Source: an uncultured Chlorobiales bacterium | Lineage (GTDB): Bacteria > Bacteroidota > Chlorobiia > Chlorobiales > Chlorobiaceae | Length of the DNA stretch: 64,000 nt | Assembly (NCBI GenBank): GCA_903929135.1 | Contig: CAIYTH010000046.1 | Span: 1 to 64,000 of the forward strand | Direction: 5' to 3' | Shown: positions 33,239 through 43,292 of the stretch, piece after piece | Numbering within the stretch: the stretch's first letter is position 1 | Layout: the number at the start of each line of letters is the position of its first letter | Translations under genes and position numbers: made by a program | Notes under the pieces: model-generated | Databases searched by the model: none | Told to the model about the DNA's origin: nothing | The model's input: only the letters and a program-made list of their open reading frames with translations

Positions 33239-33361
33239 ATGGCTGACTCATTCAACTACACCACGATTTTCGCCCCGCTGGGTTTTTTCATCGGAGGCAT
33301 CCTTCTGGTGCTCCTGCTCAACAGGTTCATCGGTAAAACCCAGAACAAAAAGGCCGAGTAA
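33239..33361 (+). CDS. 40-aa single-TM small membrane protein (MADSFNYTTIFAPLGFFIGGILLVLLLNRFIGKTQNKKAE)
   Basis: single hydrophobic helix, basic C-terminal tail; just upstream of csmB. Confidence 0.55.
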   Translation: MADSFNYTTIFAPLGFFIGGILLVLLLNRFIGKTQNKKAE

Positions 33362-33567
33362 CGTCGTAAATACCGGGCTCAGTTGATCAAAACACTGACG
33401 TCGGTCCCCGCTCGGGGATGTCGTTGCGACTATTGTTCAAAACACAGCCGGAACACGTTTTCTCTTGCGCAAACGTTCAAAATATATTAGCTTTTGATAT
33501 AACAGAAAGCCTGCCTCCGGGCCGAGATTTTCTCTTAGTGCTTTCAACAACTCAAACATATACGACT

Positions 33568-33792
33568 ATGTCAAACGGAAACTTCGACATCAATGCTGCA
33601 GTAAGCTCCCTTACCGAAAGCGCCGGCAAGCTGTTCCAGCTTCAGGTCGACCTGGCCAACAACACCCTGAAGACTCTCGTCAGCGTTGCTGAGCCGCTCG
33701 CCAAGACCGCTACCGACCTGATCGGCAACGTTGCAAACGCAGCCAACCAGATCCTGCAGAGCGTTTCCGCAGCTATCGCTCCGAAAAAGTAA
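33568..33792 (+). CDS. csmB: chlorosome envelope protein B
   Basis: 74 aa, MSNGNFDINAAVSSLTESAGKLFQLQVDLANN...AAIAPKK, CsmB/CsmF family pattern. Confidence 0.85.
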   Translation: MSNGNFDINAAVSSLTESAGKLFQLQVDLANNTLKTLVSVAEPLAKTATDLIGNVANAANQILQSVSAAIAPKK

Positions 33793-33810
33793 GGCATCCG
33801 CCTGAACCAA

Positions 33811-33848
33811 AAGCACCTTACGCCTCCGCGTAAGGTGCTTTTTTTTTA
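33811..33848 (+). terminator. rho-independent terminator of csmB
   Basis: AAGCACCTTACGC-CTCC-GCGTAAGGTGCTT + T-run. Confidence 0.93.
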
Positions 33849-33889
33849 CCCTTACCGTTTTTTTCATTGTGCAGGAAGCACCCCGACCC

Positions 33890-34894
33890 ATGGAACCCAG
33901 GGAACTGATCGGACAACTCTACCCGGCCGACGAACGTGATTGCCTGACGATCGTCAAAATCCAGGGCGACGCTTCGAACCGGCAGTATTTCCGTGTATCC
34001 AGTCAACACGACACGCACATCGCCTGCATCGACCCGGCCTTCAGGGGCGGGACGCCCGACTCCTATCCGTTCCTTACCGTAGGCAGACTCCTGGCCGGTC
34101 ATGGCGTTAGGGTGCCAAAGGTGCTGGCTTGCGACAGTACAAACGGAGTGCTTCTGATCGAGGACTGCGGCGACAGGATGCTTCAGGACGAAGCACGAAT
34201 CCTCGATGCCGATGCGCTTGAGGAGCGCTACCGACAGGTGGTCGACCTGCTCGTCGAGATACAGTCGATCAGGTCGCAAGGAGCTCCCATCCCGTTTTCC
34301 CTGAGCTTCGACCATGAAAAACTGATGTTCGAGTTCGATTTTTTCATTGAACACGCCCTGCGAGGCCTCTTCGGCGGCCTGTTCGATGAATCTTCGATCG
34401 ACGCCCTACGGCGTGAGTTTGAGTCCATTGCAGCGCTCCTGGTGAGGCCGGAGCATTTCGTCCTGAACCACCGGGATTTCCATAGCAGAAACATCATGCT
34501 TTTCCGAAGCGAGCCGGTCGTGATCGATTTCCAGGATGCGAGGCTCGGACTGCCGCAGTATGATGCGGTATCGCTCCTCAGGGACTCGTACGTGAGCCTC
34601 GATGCGGACCTGGTCGAATCGCTGAAAGCGCACCATTTCAGCCAGCTCGAGAACCGGGGAATCATTTCGATGAGCTTCTCCGAATACCTCAGGTATTTCG
34701 ACCTGATGGCCTTCCAGCGCAACATCAAGGCAATCGGGACCTTCAGCTTCCAGGTCTCGGTCAAGGGAAACCTCTCCTTCAAGCCGAGCATCGCCCCGAC
34801 CCTGGCCTACCTGCCGGCATACATCGCAGCGCAACCGGAACTGGCCTCTGCCGGCAGGCTCCTGGAACCTCTCATCCGTACCATCGCCTCATGA
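33890..34894 (+). CDS. APH-family sugar kinase, AmgK (N-acetylmuramate/GlcNAc kinase)-like
   Basis: GDASNRQYFRV, NHRDFHSRNIM, VIDFQDARLG; overlaps nucleotidyltransferase gene. Confidence 0.8.
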   Translation: MEPRELIGQLYPADERDCLTIVKIQGDASNRQYFRVSSQHDTHIACIDPAFRGGTPDSYPFLTVGRLLAGHGVRVPKVLACDSTNGVLLIEDCGDRMLQDEARILDADALEERYRQVVDLLVEIQSIRSQGAPIPFSLSFDHEKLMFEFDFFIEHALRGLFGGLFDESSIDALRREFESIAALLVRPEHFVLNHRDFHSRNIMLFRSEPVVIDFQDARLGLPQYDAVSLLRDSYVSLDADLVESLKAHHFSQLENRGIISMSFSEYLRYFDLMAFQRNIKAIGTFSFQVSVKGNLSFKPSIAPTLAYLPAYIAAQPELASAGRLLEPLIRTIAS

Positions 34895-35820
34895 ATGCAT
34901 TCGTCCTGGCCGCCGGCTTCGGCACACGTCTCCAGCCAATGACCGACAAGACCCCCAAGCCCCTTGTGCCGGTGCTGAACGTACCCAGCATCTGCTATAC
35001 CCTCTACCTCCTGAAGAAGGCCGGAATCCGCAAGGCCATCATCAACATCCACCATCATCCCGACTGCATCCGCCGTTTTTTCGAGCAACACGATTTCGGC
35101 AGCCTCGAGATCGTGCTCTCCGAGGAGAAGATCATCCTGGGGACCGGAGGCGGGCTGAAAAAGTGTGAACAGCTCCTCGAAGGCGAGGATTTCCTGCTCA
35201 TCAACAGCGACATCATCAGCGACATCGATCTCACTCTGCTGATCGCCAGCCACCGCCGGAGCGGCATGGGGGGAACGCTGGCGCTCTACGAAACCCCGTT
35301 GGCGGGTGAGATCGGCCAGGTGGGGGTGAGGAACGGGCAGGTGCTCGATTTCAGGAACATGCGCAACACCGGCCTCTTGTCGTCCTTCATCTACACCGGT
35401 ACGGCCGTGCTGAGTCCATCGATCTTCAGGCACCTCAGGGAGGAGTTCTCGAGCATCGTGGATACGGGATTCACCGGGCTGATCGACCATGAAGGACTCG
35501 GCTTTTACGAGCACCGTGGCCTCTGGCTGGATATCGGCACCCTGCAGAACTTTTATCAGGCCAACCTTGACGATAATTTGCGTATTCTTCAACTCGAACC
35601 GCAGATGAAAAGCCGAATCGGCATGTGGCCACACCTGGTTTCCGGCCATGCTTCGGTCAGTCCCGATGCCAGCGTGGATCGGTCAGTGCTGGGCGAAGGT
35701 TGCTCGATCGGCCCGGGAGCCGTCGTAGATCATTCGGTGCTCCTGCCGGGAACAATCGTGCAGCGGAACTCGATCATCAGGGACTCGATCGCCGGCCCGG
35801 GATGGATCATCAAGCCCTGA
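34891..35820 (+). CDS. sugar-1-phosphate nucleotidyltransferase (MurU/ManC-like) with C-terminal beta-helix repeats
   Basis: LAAGFGTRLQPMTDKTPKPLVPV; hexapeptide-like SVLGEGCSIGPGAVVDHSVLLPG. Confidence 0.85.
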   Translation: MNAFVLAAGFGTRLQPMTDKTPKPLVPVLNVPSICYTLYLLKKAGIRKAIINIHHHPDCIRRFFEQHDFGSLEIVLSEEKIILGTGGGLKKCEQLLEGEDFLLINSDIISDIDLTLLIASHRRSGMGGTLALYETPLAGEIGQVGVRNGQVLDFRNMRNTGLLSSFIYTGTAVLSPSIFRHLREEFSSIVDTGFTGLIDHEGLGFYEHRGLWLDIGTLQNFYQANLDDNLRILQLEPQMKSRIGMWPHLVSGHASVSPDASVDRSVLGEGCSIGPGAVVDHSVLLPGTIVQRNSIIRDSIAGPGWIIKP

Positions 35821-35848
35821 CTCGTCATCACGGCAACTCCTCAACCTT

Positions 35849-37015
35849 ATGGTGCTCAACGGACTCGACCTGCTCCTTCATGACCCTTCGGCATGCCTGA
35901 ACCGGCGCGTCGGGCTCATCGCAAACCAGACGTCGGTCTCGGCCGGCCTCGACTACTCCTGGTCCCTGCTTGAACGGTCAGGCGTTCGACTGACACGGAT
36001 TTTTTCCCCGGAACACGGCCTCTATTCGACGGAACAGGACCAGATCTCCGTTGATCGCCAGCCCGACACGGGATGCGAAATCGTCAGCCTGTACGGCAGT
36101 TCGGCACAGTCGCTCCTGCCGGATCGTACGCACCTCGAAGGACTCGACCTGGTGCTGTTCGACATCCAGGATGTCGGGTCACGCTACTACACCTACGTCA
36201 ATACTCTCGCCCTGTTCATGGAAGCGGCCCAGGGGCTCGACATCGAGATCATGGTCCTCGACCGCCCGAACCCGCTTGGCGGAAACCTGATCGAGGGTCC
36301 GCTGCTCGAACCGGCATTCCACTCGTTCGTCGGCGTCATGCCGGTACCGGTCCGTCACGGACTGACCGCAGGCGAGATCGCCCATTTCTACCGGGATTAC
36401 AAAAAACTCGATGTCAACCTCAGCGTCATACCGATGCTTGGCTGGAACCGCTCGATGCTCTTCCCCGAAACCGGCCTGCCATGGGTGCCTCCATCCCCGA
36501 ACATGCCGACGTTCGAAGTGGCCGAGGTCTATCCCGGCATGTGCCTCTTCGAAGGGCTGAACCTGTCTGAAGGCCGGGGAACGACCATGCCCTTCCTGAT
36601 GAGCGGAGCGCCATTCATCGACCCCTTCGAGCTGGCGGCTCGCCTCGGTGCGCTGGGCCTCGAGGGGGTCGTGTTCAGGCCCACCTGGTTCAGGCCGACC
36701 TTCCACAAGTACCGCGACGAAGTGATCGGAGGCATCTACCTCCATGTCACGGACCACGCGCGGTTCCGGCCGTTCTCCACCGGGGTGGCCATGACCCGTA
36801 CCATCATGGAGCTCTACCCTGACCGGCTCTCATTCCTCGACGGCGTCTATGAGTTCAACGACACCGTTCCGGCCTTCGACCTCCTGGCCGGCAGCGGCGT
36901 CATCCGCTCGAAGATCCTGAACGGCGATTCCGTGGAATCGATCCTATCATCTTGGGAGAGTGACGAAGCCGGTTTTGCGGCCGTCAAACCGAACTTTCAC
37001 CTGTACGAGGGCTGA
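35849..37015 (+). CDS. DUF1343 protein (NamZ-type exo-beta-N-acetylmuramidase family)
   Basis: GLIANQTSV, FSPEHGL, YGSSAQSLLPD, FDIQDVGSRYYTY, DRPNPLGG, PSPNMPT, EGLNLSEGRGTT. Confidence 0.88.
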   Translation: MVLNGLDLLLHDPSACLNRRVGLIANQTSVSAGLDYSWSLLERSGVRLTRIFSPEHGLYSTEQDQISVDRQPDTGCEIVSLYGSSAQSLLPDRTHLEGLDLVLFDIQDVGSRYYTYVNTLALFMEAAQGLDIEIMVLDRPNPLGGNLIEGPLLEPAFHSFVGVMPVPVRHGLTAGEIAHFYRDYKKLDVNLSVIPMLGWNRSMLFPETGLPWVPPSPNMPTFEVAEVYPGMCLFEGLNLSEGRGTTMPFLMSGAPFIDPFELAARLGALGLEGVVFRPTWFRPTFHKYRDEVIGGIYLHVTDHARFRPFSTGVAMTRTIMELYPDRLSFLDGVYEFNDTVPAFDLLAGSGVIRSKILNGDSVESILSSWESDEAGFAAVKPNFHLYEG

Positions 37016-37062
37016 GATGCCCACTGCAGCGCAACCATCCACTACCTTCAGCGCAAACCGAT

Positions 37063-38475
37063 ATGCTGCCCCTTGATTTTGCGATCGTCATGCTCTTTCT
37101 TGCCGGAAACACCCTCTTCGGTCTCTGGCATGCGAAAGGCAACAAAAGTACCGGGGACTATTTCCTGGGGGGGCACAAGCTTCCCTGGGTGGTTTCGATG
37201 TTCTCCATCGTGGCTTCAGAAACCTCGGTGCTCACCTTCGTCAGCGTACCCGGCCTCGCATACCGCGGGGACTGGACCTTCCTGCAGCTACCTCTCGGTT
37301 ACCTCATCGGACGGTTCCTGGTCAGCCTGCTGCTGCTGCCGCTCTACTTCAGGCATGGCGTCAGCTCCATTTACGAAATCATCGGCATGCGGTTCGGTCC
37401 GGAGATGCAGAAAGTGGCCTCGACGGTGTTCCTGGTCACCCGGACGCTCGGAGACGCCATCAGGTTTCTGGCCGCAGGGGTCGTCGTCCAGGTGGTTACC
37501 GGCTGGTCACTGCCCATGTCCGTCATCGTCATCGGAATGGTAACCCTCGTTTACACCCTTTCCGGGGGAATCAAGGCCGTGGTCTGGCTCGAAAGCTTCC
37601 AGTTCGGGCTCTACCTCTCGGGTGGCCTCCTCTCCATCTTCTTCATCCTGCAGAACCTGCATATGACGTTGCCTGAGGCGCTGGCGAGCCTCTCGTCGGC
37701 AGGCAAGCTGAAGATCATCAACCCCGACATCCCGCATATTCTCACCAACCCGATGGCCTTCACCGGGGCTTTTTTCGGAGGCATTCTCCTCTCGCTCTGC
37801 TCGCACGGCGTTGATTACATGATGGTGCAGCGGGTGCTCGGCTGCAAAAACCTCGCCGCGGCCAGGAAAGCCATGATCGGCAGCGGGTTTTTCGTCCTTT
37901 TCCAGTTTGCGGTGTTCCTGCTCGCCGGCTCGATGATCTTCCTGTTCATGCACGGCGCTCCGGTCGAAAAAGACCGGGAATTCGCCACGTTCATCGTACA
38001 CGGCCTCCCGTCGGGGCTGAAGGGGCTGCTGGTTGCCGGCGTGCTCTCCGCAGCCATGTCGACGCACAGCTCGGCAATCAACTCGCTGGCTTCGTCGACG
38101 GTCAACGATATCATGGGTGGCAGGGCATCGCTCACCCTTTCGCGCATCATCAGCTTCGTCTGGGCCGTGGTGCTGATCGTGATCGCCCTGATGTTCGACG
38201 AAAGCGACAAGGCGATCGTCATGGTAGGTCTTGAAATCGCTTCATTTACCTACGGCGGCCTGCTCGGGCTGTTCCTGCTCTCAAAAAGCCGGAAATCCTT
38301 CAGGCCGGTCAGCCTTGTCACCGGCCTCCTGGCCAGCATGCTCGTGGTTTTCGCGCTGAAGCACTTCGGTCTGGCCTGGACCTGGTACATCGCCATATCG
38401 GTTACGGTAAACCTGCTGACGACGATCGGCATCGAAACTGTTTTTTTCAGAAGCCGCTCATCGTCGTCACGATAA
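37063..38475 (+). CDS. sodium:solute symporter (SSS family)
   Basis: multi-TM; GDYFLGGHKLPWVVSMFSIVASETSVLTF, SSxxNSLASSTVNDI. Confidence 0.9.
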   Translation: MLPLDFAIVMLFLAGNTLFGLWHAKGNKSTGDYFLGGHKLPWVVSMFSIVASETSVLTFVSVPGLAYRGDWTFLQLPLGYLIGRFLVSLLLLPLYFRHGVSSIYEIIGMRFGPEMQKVASTVFLVTRTLGDAIRFLAAGVVVQVVTGWSLPMSVIVIGMVTLVYTLSGGIKAVVWLESFQFGLYLSGGLLSIFFILQNLHMTLPEALASLSSAGKLKIINPDIPHILTNPMAFTGAFFGGILLSLCSHGVDYMMVQRVLGCKNLAAARKAMIGSGFFVLFQFAVFLLAGSMIFLFMHGAPVEKDREFATFIVHGLPSGLKGLLVAGVLSAAMSTHSSAINSLASSTVNDIMGGRASLTLSRIISFVWAVVLIVIALMFDESDKAIVMVGLEIASFTYGGLLGLFLLSKSRKSFRPVSLVTGLLASMLVVFALKHFGLAWTWYIAISVTVNLLTTIGIETVFFRSRSSSSR

Positions 38476-38570
38476 ACGTTTTTTGCCTGCAAACTGCTAT
38501 CTTACGCATAGGGAACCGGTGATATACAGCTCTGCCGGACCGGCGGCAGGGAAAACCCAGCGTATCGACC

Positions 38571-38948
38571 ATGAAACGTTACGATACCATCCTGGTCATC
38601 GAGGATGATGAAGACATCCGGCAAATGATCTGCGATATCCTCGGGGATGAAGGTTACGAAACCATCCAGGCTGCCAATGGCCTCGAAGGCCTTATCATCC
38701 TGAGGAAATATCCGAAGATCAGCATCATCATCACCGACCTGCTCATGCCCGAAAAGGAGGGCATAGAAACGATCACGGAGATCAGAAAAGATCATCCCGG
38801 CCTCATGATCCTTGCCATTTCAGGGGGCGGAATCTGCATGCCGGAAAACTACCTCAACCTCGCCAAGGCCATGGGGGCCAATGCCACACTCAGCAAGCCG
38901 TTCGGCAGAAGGGAGTTGCTGAACGCACTGGAAAACATGGAACGGTAG
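38571..38948 (+). CDS. stand-alone response regulator receiver protein
   Basis: DD...D (TDLLMP)...K (SKPF) receiver residues. Confidence 0.9.
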   Translation: MKRYDTILVIEDDEDIRQMICDILGDEGYETIQAANGLEGLIILRKYPKISIIITDLLMPEKEGIETITEIRKDHPGLMILAISGGGICMPENYLNLAKAMGANATLSKPFGRRELLNALENMER

Positions 38949-39093
38949 GACAAAAGCTGTCCTGCAAATGTGGCCGACCGTAATAACCTTTATACGGAAG
39001 TCGTATATTGTTGATTGATTTTTCTCCGGCCATCAAGAGCCCGACATCCTTCGAACCATTGTCCGGCATGAGCAGTGGACGTCAGTTTTAACC

Positions 39094-42000
39094 ATGTCCA
39101 GATTTACAACGGAACCTCCCATCGATACCAACCGTCAGGAATTGATGTCAGATAGTGACGCCACACTGAACAGAATAGAAGCGCTCGAGCGTCGGCTCGC
39201 TCTGGCCGAGCAGTCTGCGTCGAACCTCTCGATGGTCCTTGACGCAACCCTGGCCGGTTCATGGGACTGGCGCATAGATACCGGCGAAATCAAAATCAAC
39301 GAACGATGGGCGGCCATCATCGGCTTCACGCTCGAGGAGCTCGGCAGCACCACCATCGAGTTATGGAAAGAGCGATGCCACCCGGACGACCTGGAGGAAT
39401 CGAACCGGCTGCTCCAGGAGCATTTTGCTGGTAAAACCGAACTCTACGAGCTGGAACTCCGGATGCGCCACAGGGATGGGCACTGGATCTGGGTCCTGGA
39501 CCGCGGAAAGGTGTTCGAGTGGGACGCATCGGGCAACCCGCTGCGCATGATCGGCTCTCACCTGGAGATCACCGACAGAAGAAGGACCGAGGAGAATCTT
39601 GCATCGAGCCGTCAATTCGAAAGACTGACGACAGCCGTTTCCAACCAGTTCATCAACATTCCCGGCGACCAGATCGACCGTATGGTGCAGGACACGCTGC
39701 AGCTCATCGGAGAGCAGGTCGGCGCCGACCGCAGCTACGTGTTTTTGTTTTCCGACGATCTCTGCCTGATGGACAACACCCACGAATGGTGTGCCGACGG
39801 TATCGAGCCGCAGATAGACTCGCTTAAAGACCTCCCCACCAGCATTTTCCCCTGGTGGATGGGAAAGATCAACAACAACGAGATCATCCACATCCCGGAG
39901 ATCGGTGCGTTGCCGGAGGAGGCCAATGCCGAAAAAGAGATCCTGGAAGCACAGCAGATCCGGTCCCTTATCGTCATCCCGCTCTCCTGCGGTTCGAGCC
40001 CCTTCGGCTATATCGGATTCGACTCCGTCAGGGAATCCAGGGACTGGCGCCCCGACATCGTTTCGGTACTGAAGCTTGCAGGTGGGGTCATCGCAAACGC
40101 GCTCCAGCGCGGCAGGATCGAAAAAATCATCCAGGCCGAGCTCGACCTGGCACTTGAACTGAACTCCACGACCTCCCTCACCGAAACCCTTGCCAGCATT
40201 CTGAAGAGTGCGCTGGATGTTTCCGGCATGGAGGCCGGAGGCATCTACCTTGTCGACAAGGACAAGAAAACCGTCTCCCTGGCATACCACGAGGGGCTTT
40301 CGCAGGAGTTCATCGATCATACACGGCAATATGCGATCGATTCCGACCAGGCCGGGCTGATTTTCACAGGCAAGCCGGTCTATTCCAACTACACTTGCCT
40401 CTACCTGCCATCGAGCATCTCAATAAAAGAGGAAAAGCTCGAAGCGATAGCCATACTTCCGGTCAGCTATCACGGCGAAGTCATCGGGTGCCTGAACATC
40501 GCCTCCCACCAGCACTCCCAGATTCCTGAGTTCGCACGGAAAGCCCTCGAAACCATAGCCTCCCAGATCGGTCCGGCAATCATCCATGCCCGCCATGAAC
40601 AGCAGGTGGCCGAAGCCAAAAACAACCTCGAAACGCTGTTCGATACGATCGAGGACTTCCTGTTCATCGTCGATCAGGACGGCAAGGTGATCGGCTCGAA
40701 CGCCGCCGTCAACAATATCCTCGGTTATCCGCCCGGCAAAGAGCTGGGACTGCACGTACTCGAGTTCCATCCCGAAGAGCGAAGGGGTGAGGCGGAAACA
40801 GCCCTCACAAAAATGCTCGACGGGTCCGGCACGTCATGCATGGTGCCGCTGAAAACGCTCTCCGGGGAACTCGTGCCCGTTGAAACGAAGGTCACCAGGG
40901 GTATCTGGGATAAAAAACCGGTGCTCTTCGGCATCAGCAGAAACATTTCCGATCTCATCAAGTCGAAAAAGGCCCTCCACGAGAACGAACAGCGTTTCAG
41001 GGACCTTACCGAGCTGCTTCCGCTGCCGCTCTTCGAGGTCGACACATCCCTCAGCCTCACCTATGCGAACCGCATCTGCAACGATGTATTCGGATATCGG
41101 CAGGCGGAATTGCAGGAAAATTTTCCGGCCCTAGACTTCTGCATTCCGGAAGAGCGCGGCAAATTCAGGGCATATTTCCAGACCATCATCGAAGAGCAGG
41201 GAGAGCTGCCCGGCAACAACGAGTACACCTGCCTCAGAAAAGACGGCAGCTCTTTCCCGGCGCTGTTCTACAGCGTGCCGATCGTCAGGAACGGGAAGAC
41301 CGTTGGAGCCAGCGGACTGTTCGTTGACCTGACGGAAACGAAGATGGCCGAGGAAGCACTGAGAAACAGTGCCCTCCAGGAACGGATCGCCCTGGAATTC
41401 AAAACCATCATCGACAATATCCCCGGCGCCGTCTACCGCATCAACAGCAAGGGAGCGGCCATGCTATCGATGCTTCCCGACTCCCTGCCCGATTTTTCCC
41501 GGGAGGAGTATGAGTACGAGCTGTTCGAAACGATGGCCATGGTCCATCCTGACGACCTTCAGGCCCTTACCGAATCGAACATCAACCTGAGGACGGAAAG
41601 AAAGTCCGAGACGATCACCTACCGAATCCTCACGAAACAGGGCACGGTACGATGGATTGACGACTGCAGAACCTCCACATTCTCTCATGACGGCAGTTTT
41701 ACCGGCATCGACGGAATCCTGTTCGACGTAACCGACCGGATCATGGCCCAGGAAGACAACCTGCGTCTTGAATCCCAGCTGCGCAAGTCACAGCGTCTCG
41801 AAACCATCGGCACGCTCGCCGGAGGCATCGCCCATGATTTCAACAACATCCTGACCCCGATCCTCGGCTATGCCGAGATGGGCGTGCTCAGCATGTCCAA
41901 AGAAGACCCTCTTTACGAGTATTTCTCCGAAATCATGCTGGCCGCGGAGCGGGCGCAGAACCTGGTTTCGCAGATCCTGACCTTCAGCAGGGCGCAGGAC

Positions 42001-42933
42001 AGTCGCACTTCCGCCGTCAGCGTCCAGGCTATCGTGAGCGAAGCCCTCAAGTTGCTCCGTCCTTCAATTCCATCGACCATTTCGATCGAACAGCATATCG
42101 ACAAGTCATGCGGAAATGTCCTTGCGGACCCATCCCAGATTCACCAGGTCATCCTCAATCTCTGCACCAATGCATTCCAGGCCATGGAAGAGCATGGCGG
42201 CACGCTCAGCATCGACATCAGGGAGATCATCCCGAATGCCAACCTGATGAAAGCGCTGCCCAAACTCCGCAGAACCGCCTATCTGCAACTGAGCGTTTCG
42301 GATACCGGCATCGGTATGGACGAATTCGTCATGGAGCGCATTTTCGAACCCTTCTTCACCACCAAATCGGTCGACAAGGGGACCGGGCTCGGGCTTTCGG
42401 TCGTGCACGGCATCATTGTGAGCTGCAATGGCGATATCTCCGTCGAAAGCACTCCTGGAAAAGGCACGAAATTCTGCATCTACCTGCCGGTGATCAAGGA
42501 AAAAGCCCTCGATAGAGAGGCTTCCGAAACGCCATTGACAGGAAGCGGCAGCATCCTGTTCATCGACGACGAAAAAGCTTCGGTGACGATGATGACCATC
42601 ATGCTCAACAAACTCGGATTTACCGTTCAGGCCGTCAATTCACCGCTCCAGGCACTCGAACTGTTCAGGGAGAACCCCGGGAACTACGATCTGGTCATCA
42701 CCGACCTGACCATGCCGGAAATGACCGGCCTGCAGCTTGCGACAGAACTGCGCAAAACCAGTCCGGACCTTCCCGTCATCCTGATGACAGGGTATGGCAA
42801 GAATATCGAATATACCATGCCCCTGAACCGATACGGCATCAGCAAACTGTTGAAAAAGCCGGTAAAACTCGCTCAGCTGGCATCGACCGTCAACGAGCTT
42901 CTCTTCAGCAATCACCAACAGGCACCATCATGA
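39094..42933 (+). CDS. PAS/GAF hybrid sensor histidine kinase
   Basis: PAS and GAF regions, GGIAHDFNNILTPILGYAEM H-box, HATPase, C-terminal receiver TDLTMPEMTG. Confidence 0.92.
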   Translation: MSRFTTEPPIDTNRQELMSDSDATLNRIEALERRLALAEQSASNLSMVLDATLAGSWDWRIDTGEIKINERWAAIIGFTLEELGSTTIELWKERCHPDDLEESNRLLQEHFAGKTELYELELRMRHRDGHWIWVLDRGKVFEWDASGNPLRMIGSHLEITDRRRTEENLASSRQFERLTTAVSNQFINIPGDQIDRMVQDTLQLIGEQVGADRSYVFLFSDDLCLMDNTHEWCADGIEPQIDSLKDLPTSIFPWWMGKINNNEIIHIPEIGALPEEANAEKEILEAQQIRSLIVIPLSCGSSPFGYIGFDSVRESRDWRPDIVSVLKLAGGVIANALQRGRIEKIIQAELDLALELNSTTSLTETLASILKSALDVSGMEAGGIYLVDKDKKTVSLAYHEGLSQEFIDHTRQYAIDSDQAGLIFTGKPVYSNYTCLYLPSSISIKEEKLEAIAILPVSYHGEVIGCLNIASHQHSQIPEFARKALETIASQIGPAIIHARHEQQVAEAKNNLETLFDTIEDFLFIVDQDGKVIGSNAAVNNILGYPPGKELGLHVLEFHPEERRGEAETALTKMLDGSGTSCMVPLKTLSGELVPVETKVTRGIWDKKPVLFGISRNISDLIKSKKALHENEQRFRDLTELLPLPLFEVDTSLSLTYANRICNDVFGYRQAELQENFPALDFCIPEERGKFRAYFQTIIEEQGELPGNNEYTCLRKDGSSFPALFYSVPIVRNGKTVGASGLFVDLTETKMAEEALRNSALQERIALEFKTIIDNIPGAVYRINSKGAAMLSMLPDSLPDFSREEYEYELFETMAMVHPDDLQALTESNINLRTERKSETITYRILTKQGTVRWIDDCRTSTFSHDGSFTGIDGILFDVTDRIMAQEDNLRLESQLRKSQRLETIGTLAGGIAHDFNNILTPILGYAEMGVLSMSKEDPLYEYFSEIMLAAERAQNLVSQILTFSRAQDSRTSAVSVQAIVSEALKLLRPSIPSTISIEQHIDKSCGNVLADPSQIHQVILNLCTNAFQAMEEHGGTLSIDIREIIPNANLMKALPKLRRTAYLQLSVSDTGIGMDEFVMERIFEPFFTTKSVDKGTGLGLSVVHGIIVSCNGDISVESTPGKGTKFCIYLPVIKEKALDREASETPLTGSGSILFIDDEKASVTMMTIMLNKLGFTVQAVNSPLQALELFRENPGNYDLVITDLTMPEMTGLQLATELRKTSPDLPVILMTGYGKNIEYTMPLNRYGISKLLKKPVKLAQLASTVNELLFSNHQQAPS

Positions 42934-43292
42934 AAATACTGGTCATCGACGACGACTCCGCCGTCAGGAAATTCATCATAACGACGCTGAAGCGCGAAAA
43001 CCATACCGTTTTCGAAGCTGACAACGGAACGGCGGGCATACAGATGTTCCAGGATGAACGCGACTTCGACGTGATCATCACCGATCTGATCATGCCCGAC
43101 AAGGAGGGGATAGAGACGATCATGGAGGTGAGAAAACTGAATCCATCCATCAAAATCATGGCCATTTCCGGTGGCGGAAAAGTCGGCCCCGAAAACTACC
43201 TTGTGCTTGCCGATGCTCTCGGAGCCAACGCCACCCTGAGAAAACCCTTCAGCGGTCAGGAACTGCTCATGAGCCTGAAGCTGATGGAGTAA
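42930..43292 (+). CDS. stand-alone response regulator, paralogous to 38571-38948
   Basis: receiver domain; shares ITDLxMPxKEGIET and AISGGG...PENYL..A.A.GANATL.KPF. Confidence 0.92.
   Translation: MKILVIDDDSAVRKFIITTLKRENHTVFEADNGTAGIQMFQDERDFDVIITDLIMPDKEGIETIMEVRKLNPSIKIMAISGGGKVGPENYLVLADALGANATLRKPFSGQELLMSLKLME

Noticed and set aside
33001-33255. 84-aa minus-strand ORF between the START-like protein and csmB
   Set aside because: Basic, low-quality composition, no ribosome-binding site or recognisable family; overlaps the better small TM ORF at 33239.
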